DNA of 64,000 bases from Blastobasis lacticolella (lineage: Eukaryota > Arthropoda > Insecta > Lepidoptera > Blastobasidae), in assembly GCA_905147135.1 (NCBI GenBank), contig LR990055.1:1550001-1614000 (forward strand). The letters are read 5' to 3'. Under the pieces are notes generated by a model, which was not told the DNA's origin, ran no database searches, and worked only from the letters and a program-made list of their open reading frames with translations. Of the stretch, positions 56,915 to 64,000 are shown in pieces. Numbering within the stretch: the stretch's first letter is position 1; every line of letters begins with the position of its first letter. The position numbers and the translations under genes were made by a program.

Positions 56915-57205
56915 TCATCTTGGAGTTAATGTCCCAGTTTTGCTCTCGCGTCGGTACGGGCTCCGCCTTGATCCAGGATTTGGCCGGTCAGGTGAGTGAG
57001 TATCATTTGACCTCCGTGACCCTGCTACCAGGGGAATCTGACCAGATTTAATCATGTTCACACATTCAGTTAACTGAATGTGCAGGTTTCATCACGATGT
57101 TTTCCCTCAATGTAGTGCTTCGGTTAAAATTCAACTAATGTACATAACTCGGAAAAGTCATTGGTACACGGCAACACTGGGTTTCGAACCCGGTACCTCT
57201 CGCTG
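56915..57205 (-). mobile_element. SINE-B copy in unit 2
   Basis: Equivalent of 44342-44640. Confidence 0.75.
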
Positions 57206-57383
57206 TAAGTAGCTTACAGAATAAGTAAGCAGACGTGACAGTGTGCTGAGCATATCTGACATAATTCGACTAGACGACTGTTGGAGATGAAGAGGAAGGA
57301 TTAAACAATGGTCCTAGGTTCTAGAGCCTCTTACCTCAATAAAATCGATTAAACAAGCACTCTAGCCAGCCATTAACCAACAG

Positions 57384-57635
57384 GCGACCTGACTGGTTCA
57401 GTTGGTTAACAAGCCGGTCTGCCACGCAGAGGTTTGATTCCCGGCCGGGCTGAAATTGAACATATGAATTATTAATTTCTTTTACGGGTCTGGGTGTTAT
57501 ATGTATAATAATTATATATTTAAAAATATATAGGTAGTTTATCAGTTTTCTAGCACCCATAACACGTATTGTTTATTTTGGGGCTAGATGGCGCTGTGAG
57601 AATTGTCCAAGCACATTTAGTTATTTATTTTTTGT
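57384..57635 (+). mobile_element. SINE-A copy in unit 2 (empty site for LTR element 2)
   Basis: Complete: 'GACTGGTTCAGTTGGTTAAC' head, B box 'GGTTTGATTCCCGG', 'GGGTCTGGGTGTTATATGTA' uninterrupted, and 'GGGGCTAGATGGCGCTGTGA' end. Confidence 0.85.
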
Positions 57636-58229
57636 TAAATCCTACACTTCAATTCTGAAATAAATACGCAAAGTTTTCGACTAGGGATTTATTGACCACC
57701 ACACTTGTGACAGGTACTTATGTTAAGTATTTCGTTGCAATTTTAAGATTAGCCATGACAAGGCCAGAATAGAAGAATGAAGAAAAGATAAGAACTATAA
57801 TAAAGAGCATAGAGCATAGACAAACATAGACAACGGTGCGTTTTTGTAAATAGGTTCGGATTCCAACAAATTCAACAGTCGTAACTAGTCGATTCTCCAA
57901 TGACGCTCTCAACTCGATTCCAAACCGGATATAACCAGACCACTTCGATGCCTCAGATAAAGTTGGCTGTGTTCGCATCGGCTCCGGTGCGAATGGAAAT
58001 GCCGTGAAGTTTTTAATTAAATTCACACTCGATGAAACGCATTAGTGAAATATCGTTGGAAGCGGCGAGAGGAAGCTTTCAGTTTTTCCTATTAATTGTT
58101 TTGTGAAATATGGCGTGCGAAAATTGTTGTTTGGTCGCCTTCCTTTTTTTAATTACACTCACTTTAGTTAGCGATTCTAGCGCTGTGATATCTCAAATTC
58201 GATATTTTCTATAACCAAAAACTTTTTTT

Positions 58230-58335
58230 TTTATGTCATACAGTAGGCAAACAGCCTACTGCACTACACTACACTGCCTATAGACATTAGCTACACCAAG
58301 AGTATCGCCAATGCGTTGCTCACCTCTATAACACG
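58230..58335 (-). mobile_element. degraded CR1-like LINE 3' fragment
   Basis: 'CAGTAGGCAAACAGCCTACT', 'CTATAGACATTAGCTACACC' and 'CCAATGCGTTGCTCACCTCT' follow the order of 53305-53465 after a T run (58227-58234). It is not in unit 1. Confidence 0.5.
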
Positions 58336-58614
58336 TTGCTCTAGCTGCAAAAAGACAAATTCCCCTCCACTGCCAAAGCCACGGTTCCCCAAATCCCCAC
58401 CCCATGGTGCACTGGAAACCTTACTCATCGGCAGAAACACAACACTATTTAAAACTGTATTAAAACTTAACTGAAATTGATCCACGACAATATTTGTCGG
58501 TCGAAAATAGTTGTGAAAATATATTTTGAATGCAATAACCATTTCAATGTCATTATTAATGGAGATATGTGGCTAGAAACAATGTTGAATTCGAGATGTC
58601 ACAGAGCGTGAGAA

Positions 58615-58790
58615 TTAGGCCCCAGGCATATGACCGCAATCTCACTTGGTGGTAAGTGACGATGCGGCCGTTGATGGAGGAACAGCCTATTTACTCTAGC
58701 CTTGAGGGCGTCTAGATTATAATGATCAGGGAACACACGCAGGCAACGCCTTCCATTCCTTATTCCACTGGTTCTGGGCTCGTTACAACA
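58615..58790 (-). pseudogene. LINE polymerase C-terminal fragment, unit 2
   Basis: 'FPDHYNLDALKARVNRLFLH' on the minus strand; equivalent of 51340-51505. Confidence 0.7.
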
Positions 58791-60004
58791 AGTCTCTCGC
58801 AACATTCTCCACATTGAAACATTGACTTTTACAGGCGATACTTACCCATTTTGTTTATTAGCTTACGTAGACTCTGTCTAAAAGTCAAGTGACAGGGGAA
58901 ATTAGAAGGTTGATTGAAATCAACAAGCAATAAATAGTTAAATAAATAAGCTGATTTTGAATATTGAAGACGTTTATCTTTTAGCTACTATCTTGTTTCA
59001 TACGGACGTCTTTATTATTCACTAAGTTTTGCTCACTTGTTAATTTCTATCAATCGTATAACTTCCCAAGTCGCTTGACGTTTTAGACAGAGTCACAAAG
59101 TGAAAAACGGCCCGCTCCAACAGTCTTGTTCAAAAATCTGAGGCTTACGTTGAAATGATAATGTACTATGAAAATTCAAACTAACTCCTTTTGCTATCTA
59201 GTGGAGTTCTAAAATACATATGTTGAAGAGATAGTAACCAGTTGCAAGTAGTCGGCATTACATGGTACAAATTCGGAAATAAAAATTCTAGCAGCGGGCA
59301 TTCTCCGTTCACAGCTTGCTTGGAATCACGTCCAATATCAAAGTTATATTAACAGCGGACTTTCTTTAATACCTTCGAAAGAGGCGCTGGTTCCAACTTT
59401 GTTACTTGAACTTATCATTAGGAAGTTTAGTTCCGAGTTTTGCCACCGGTTTATGTGCAATGAAGTGAGCGCATCTGTGGGGTGGGTTGTATGCAAGCGT
59501 TGCATGCCTTGCAGTTTGCAAAACTATCCGAGATTCCAAGTCGAAGTGGAAAGATATAACGATGTCCATTCTTAGTGTGGTCGGTAGCTTAAACTTTGAT
59601 TTTTTTGTTTTGATTTGTCGATAGTTACACATAAGAAGCGTCGGTAGCCTGATGGGTAAGTGGACCGACTCGTACCCTCGTAATGTATTCATCGGATAGG
59701 AACACAATGTTTTTTAAAATAACATTATTGTTTGGCTCCGGTATTACGTAAAGCGGAGATATGTATGGTCTGTTCAAACTGACTGGTCTTATTTGGTGAA
59801 AAAACAAAACCCAAAATCACAAATTGCCGTAGCAATCACGCTTCGTATACTGTGCATATTTAATGTCTAGAATTTTATAAGAATCACATAGAATGTAAAT
59901 TTCCACGAATATTGCTGCAAATTATCCATTTAAATTCATAATTTCCATAGCCAAATAAGACAAGTCAGTCTGGACAAATTTTATAAGTTGATTACATCTT
60001 GTCT

Positions 60005-60235
60005 TAGTTATGGATATTAGTTGAACACTAACCGATGATCTTACGGTAATACGGAAAACATCGTGACGATACCTGCACATCTAGGCAGCATTATTGTGTA
60101 TTCATGATCTAATCTAACCAGATTCCCCTGTGAACAGGGTCACGAAGGTCAGATGGCAGTCGCTCACACTGTAATCACCTAATCTTCCAAATCCTTGATC
60201 ATGGCCAAAGCGTGCGAGAGCACAGCTAGTACATT
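60005..60235 (+). mobile_element. SINE-B copy in unit 2
   Basis: Fuller equivalent of 52645-52800, with 'ATACGGAAAACATCGTGACG' and 'CCAGATTCCCCTGTGAACAG'. Confidence 0.7.
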
Positions 60236-60764
60236 AATGCTCAAATCACCACATTCATAAGTGGTGTAGTATCTGACAGAGTAGAAAATAGCATCAATTT
60301 AAAAGAGATAGTTAGTCCTTGTACAAGTGGAACAATGTGCCTTCGAGGTGTATGTATGTATGTAAACTCTTTATTCCATCATAAATAATTACAGGAATGT
60401 CAAAAGTATAATTTTACAATGCAAACACGGGCTCCACAATTGGATTTCCTTCGGCCAACCTTTTGTATGAAATAACAGAAGCTAAAACATTCCTAAGCCT
60501 TTCACAAAGTTTCTAAATCCACACTCCAGTGAAAATTGCGACGAAACTAAAGAGAAGTTAGTAGGGACTTTAAAATTCTCTGTATGAGGTGGATGTTTGA
60601 AATTATGACAACACGGAATATTTAAGCGTTTTCCGGCTATAGTTCATGCCAAGAGGATTGGCAATTACGGACATTGAGCTCTCGGTTAGAACTAATTTGC
60701 AAGTGCTCACGGTAGCTGTAATGATTTAAAATTGTTTTTTTATGTAATACGGCAGACAAACAGG

Positions 60765-60905
60765 CAAGCGATGCGGGCCACCTGATGGAAAGTGGTCACC
60801 GCCGCCTATGGACATTAGCAACACCAGGGGCGCTACCAAAGCGTTGCCCGCGTTTAAGAAGACCTTTAATATACCTCTTGAACGATCCCATGTCAAGTAC
60901 AAATC
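60765..60905 (-). mobile_element. CR1-like LINE 3' fragment, unit 2
   Basis: Equivalent of 53305-53465, with 'GTGGTCACCGCCGCCTATGG' intact. Confidence 0.7.
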
Positions 60906-61200
60906 CATATTCTTTTTGGGCATTCCACAAAAAACAAATAAATGATAATTAAGCATTGGACCAAGTAATTGTGGGTGTGGTGTAGGTAATGCGTGTATTA
61001 CGGATATGCCCAAAAATATGGCACGTTAATGGTTTATCATCGCCATAAAAATTGAATCAAGGGGCAGTTCTCCTTACAAAGTAAGGAGTTTCTTTCATCA
61101 TTGTTAGTAACTTGAATACAAATGTAATATTAATAACTAGTTGACACGGCGCGACTTCGTTCGCGCATCCTATTTTTTTCTTGCTTATAATCCTTCCACT

Positions 61201-61457
61201 GGCCGTGTGGTGTCCGGCGGAGTAGAATAGCACCAACCCCTTACGCTCATGGGTGTCGTACAAGGCGACTAATGTTTTCGAGGCAAAAGATCAAGAGTCT
61301 CCGTAGTCTGGAAAATGGGCAGCAGCATTTTCCATTGTATTATTTAAACATTGCGATCTCCAACCCGCCTGCCAAGCGTGGAGACTATGGCAATGACCTC
61401 CCCTTTCGTGGGCGAGGCCCTAAGTCTTGCAGTGGACTGTTACGGGCTGTAATGATG
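61201..61457 (+). mobile_element. SINE-C with 12-bp target duplication, unit 2
   Basis: Same insertion as 53751-54007, with AATCCTTCCACT at 61189-61200 and 61458-61469. Confidence 0.88.
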
Positions 61458-61956
61458 AATCCTTCCACTTGAATAATTATATCTATTATTGAAAACCGCA
61501 TTAAAATCCGTTGCGTAGTAAGATCTAAGCGTACATAGATACAGACGGCGGGAAGCAACTTTGTTCTACAGTAATGATACACATTTTATAAATTCTAAGC
61601 ATAAGAAGTTCACAATTTTTCTCGGCAAGTCACGTAAAAATGAAATGTAGAGTTCTACTGATTTATAATGTAGAGATCGCGGAGAGATGCCTCGCAGCCG
61701 GAGGTAAAGCGGGTAAAGTGAACAAAACCTCCGGCGGCTACACTCTACTTTTTTGCGAAGTTTTATAGCGCATACGGGAGCCGGTAGAGTCGACTCTATC
61801 AATCATTTTTGATGAACCGTGTGTTAAGGGGTTAGCCGGGTTCAGTGAAAACAAATGATGTGTTTTTCTTACTGTTGTGAGTGTGTAAAGGTCTGCTCAT
61901 GTTAGGCGGAATCATTGAGTCATCCTTTATTTGCACAAAAGACACGACGACAATGA

Positions 61957-62215
61957 CGACCTAAGTGGTTCAGTTGGTTAACATGCCACGTCTGCCACGC
62001 AGAGGTCTCGGGTTCGATTCCCGGCCAAGCAGAACTTTAAATGATGAATTTTAATTTCTGTTACGGTTCTGGATGCTGTATGAATAATAAGTATGTATTT
62101 AAAAATATATTAGTAGTTTATCAGTTATCTAGCACCTATAACACAAGCTTTGCTTTGTTGGGGCTAGATGGCGCTGTGTGAATTGTCCAAGCATATGTAT
62201 TTATTTATTTAAAAG
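61957..62215 (+). mobile_element. SINE-A copy in unit 2, intact
   Basis: Head 'GTGGTTCAGTTGGTTAACAT', B box 'GGGTTCGATTCCCGG', and body to 'GGGGCTAGATGGCGCTGTGT'. Counterpart of the palindromic pair in unit 1. Confidence 0.85.
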
Positions 62216-63072
62216 ATAAACAAAAAAGTCCATTGCTATGTGTGCCAAAGCTGTAATGTGTGTGTATGAAAGATGATAGTGAAATTAATTGAAAAATACT
62301 GTTACAATTAATATGTGAAAAAGTTCATGTACCAACGAAGAGTGATTAATGAATAGTTTGAGAAATTCGGCGAGTAGTTTCTATACATTTTGTGTAAATT
62401 TGTAAAAAATATTGTTTCCATACTTTAATCGAAAAACATTAAACGCCAATCTATTATTACGTAAGTCATACCTATCCAAAATAACATGATTAGAAAACTA
62501 CTAATCGAGAACTTCAATAAATGGAATACCCTACCCAAAAAGTTGAGATAATCCACTCATAGGCTCAAGGTGTCTCGACTGAATTCCCTGTTCCGTTAAA
62601 CTTTAAACCGTATTGAGTACGAATGCTCTCGCAAACCCTGTTTGACTTCAGAAAGTAATTCCCGCTCAGCGTTATTGTTAACAATGCCCATTCACTTTAT
62701 TCTTTAAACATCTTCAAGCTCATTTCTAATGGGCTCCACCTGCAAACGAGTTGAGAAAGTTAAAGCATATTTATATGAAACTCAGAGGCAATTTGTATTT
62801 TTAAGAGGAAATATAATATTTATTACAAGCTTTCATTTAACCTGGAACCTGGAATGTTTTTCGTGTATCGCTGATGCGTTTTTGGCTGCTCCTTTTTAAT
62901 TCTCTTTTGTTTATGGATTTGGCTCGCTCGCATTGCGGATAATTCGGATTCTTCCTAGTTTTTTGCTCACAATAGGAAATCCAAATAAGACATCTTGGTT
63001 TTATTTATGTGTACGTTGACATCTTGTGGTCTCTCTGAAGGGTTAAAGTTCGTAACGAAGTAATAAAAATAT

Positions 63073-63391
63073 TCATCTTGGCGTTAATGTCCCAGTCTTG
63101 CTCTCGCGTCGGTACGGGGTCCGCCTTGATCCAGGATTTGGCCTATCAGGTATCATTTGACCTCCGTGACCCTGTTACCAGGGGAACCTGACCAGATTGG
63201 ATCATGGCCACACATTCAGTTAACTGAATGTGCAGGTTTCATCACGATGTTTTCCCTCAATGTAGTGCATCGGTTAAAATTCAACTAATGTACATAACTC
63301 GGAAAAGAGTCATTGGTACACGGAGACACTGGGATTCGAACCTGGTACCTCTCGCTTACGTGTCAGATACCGTAACCACTCAGCCACTCAG
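63073..63391 (-). mobile_element. SINE-B copy in unit 3
   Basis: Retains the tRNA-like head lost in units 1 and 2 ('GGGATTCGAACCTGGTACC' then 'GTAACCACTCAGCCACTCAG'), so this unit keeps the ancestral form. Confidence 0.75.
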
Positions 63392-63521
63392 GAAGTAATC
63401 CGACAGAAAACTAAAGTTACCGACGTAAGTAGCTTACAGAATAAGTAAGCAGTGACAGTGGGCTGATCATATCTGACATAATTCGACTATAGGACTGTTG
63501 GAGATGAAGATGAAGGATTAA

Positions 63522-63631
63522 GAATTAAATCACTTTTTGTACACTAGTTCCACTTTATTATACAATTTTATTAAATTGCATAATAATGGAGTTCCATCAT
63601 GAAGTGACAACACAAAGTGTTAAAAAAATGG
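63522..63631. mobile_element. 110-bp insertion specific to unit 3, 8-bp target duplication
   Basis: AGGATTAA occurs on both sides (63514-63521 and 63632-63639), while units 1 and 2 have it once. The insert is AT-rich with 'GTTCCATCATGAAGTGACAA' and a short A run near its right end, so it may be a truncated retroposon. Confidence 0.65.
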
Positions 63632-63719
63632 AGGATTAAACAATGGTCCTAGGTTCTAGAGCCTCTTACCTCAATAAAACCGATGAAGCAAGCACTCTAG
63701 CCAGCCATTAACGAACAGG

Positions 63720-63975
63720 CGACCTGACTGGTTCAGTTGGTTAACAAGCCGGTCTGCCACGCAGAGGTTTGATTCCCGGCCTGGCAGAAATTGAAAATAT
63801 GAATTATTAATTTCTGTTACGGGTCTGGGTATATGTATAATAAGTATATTATATTTAAAAATATATGTGTAGTTTATCAGTTTTCTAGCACCCATAACAC
63901 GTATTGTTTATTTTGGGGCTAGATGGCGCTGTGGGAATTGTCCAAGCACATTTAGTTATTTATTTTTTGTTAAAT
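63720..63975 (+). mobile_element. SINE-A copy in unit 3
   Basis: Equivalent of 57384-57635, again without the LTR insertion. Confidence 0.8.
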
Positions 63976-64000
63976 CCTACACTTCAATTATTCTGAAATA

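Larger units (their letters stand above)
55995..62838. repeat. tandem duplication unit 2
   Basis: About 6.8 kb, colinear with unit 1 without its LTR insertion. It retains the same older insertions (SINE-B at 56915 and 60005, SINE-A at 57384 and 61957, LINE fragments at 58615 and 60765, SINE-C at 61201), showing that they came before the duplication. A small local variation is a 30-bp partial repeat at about 56280-56310 ('TTCGGTCAGCGACTAGTG'). Confidence 0.85.
62839..64000. repeat. tandem duplication unit 3 (cut by window end)
   Basis: Begins inside the unit at the point equivalent to 43873 and 56687 ('CTGGAACCTGGAATGTTTTT'), joined directly to the end of unit 2. It continues through SINE-B and SINE-A to the window edge. 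Confidence 0.85.

Noticed and set aside
1..64000. CRISPR arrays, operons or prokaryotic signals
   Set aside because: The sequence is eukaryotic: spliced genes, poly(A) signals, SINEs and LINEs. Tandem repeats present lack the repeat-spacer pattern.

Overview
This is nuclear DNA of an insect, almost certainly a moth or butterfly. The evidence is one single-exon gene closely resembling lepidopteran ommochrome-binding proteins, plus retroposon tails familiar from lepidopteran genomes (for example short interspersed repeats ending in a conserved 'ATCTAGCACC...GGGGCTAGATGGCGCTG' block). Coding density is very low, introns are filled with mobile elements, and most long open frames are non-LTR retrotransposon relics or chance.

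0-6 kb: a minisatellite and a broken non-LTR retrotransposon (CR1/jockey-like endonuclease and reverse transcriptase on the minus strand, with a remnant esterase-like first reading frame).

6-23.4 kb: a head-to-tail cluster, all on the plus strand, of a gene family I do not recognise. Each complete copy has three exons: a signal-peptide exon (88 coding bases), a middle exon (83 bases) and a terminal exon opening with 'LFxLxxRxPxAV'. One copy is complete (7397-10790). One has a prematurely ended last exon (11637-16013). Two are represented only by the last exon (6012-6200, 23170-23343). Between the third and fourth lies about 7 kb of non-coding DNA with tandem repeats, a TATA-like box and a possible 56-base intron.

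28-29 kb: the ommochrome-binding-protein-like gene on the minus strand.

30-40 kb: well-bounded mobile elements. A 1050-bp hAT-type element has an 8-bp target duplication. A 6.0-kb LTR retrotransposon has no recognisable coding region, very long LTRs (1821 and 2393 bp), a 4-bp target duplication and repeated polypurine-like motifs. A 370-bp inverted-repeat element is flanked by TTA.

43-64 kb: a tandemly duplicated unit of about 6.8 kb, two full copies and the start of a third. The first copy was later split by a second non-coding LTR retrotransposon (488-bp LTRs, TATG target duplication); the other two copies preserve the empty site.

The two best leads are the small secreted-protein gene cluster and the two coding-less LTR elements. 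For convenience I name three short-repeat families: SINE-A (tRNA-headed, 'TCTAGCACC' body), SINE-B (tRNA-headed, 'CATCGTGATG' body) and SINE-C (about 257 bp, GATGAT tail, 12-13-bp target duplications). These names are mine. All homology statements come from reading the sequence, not from searches.
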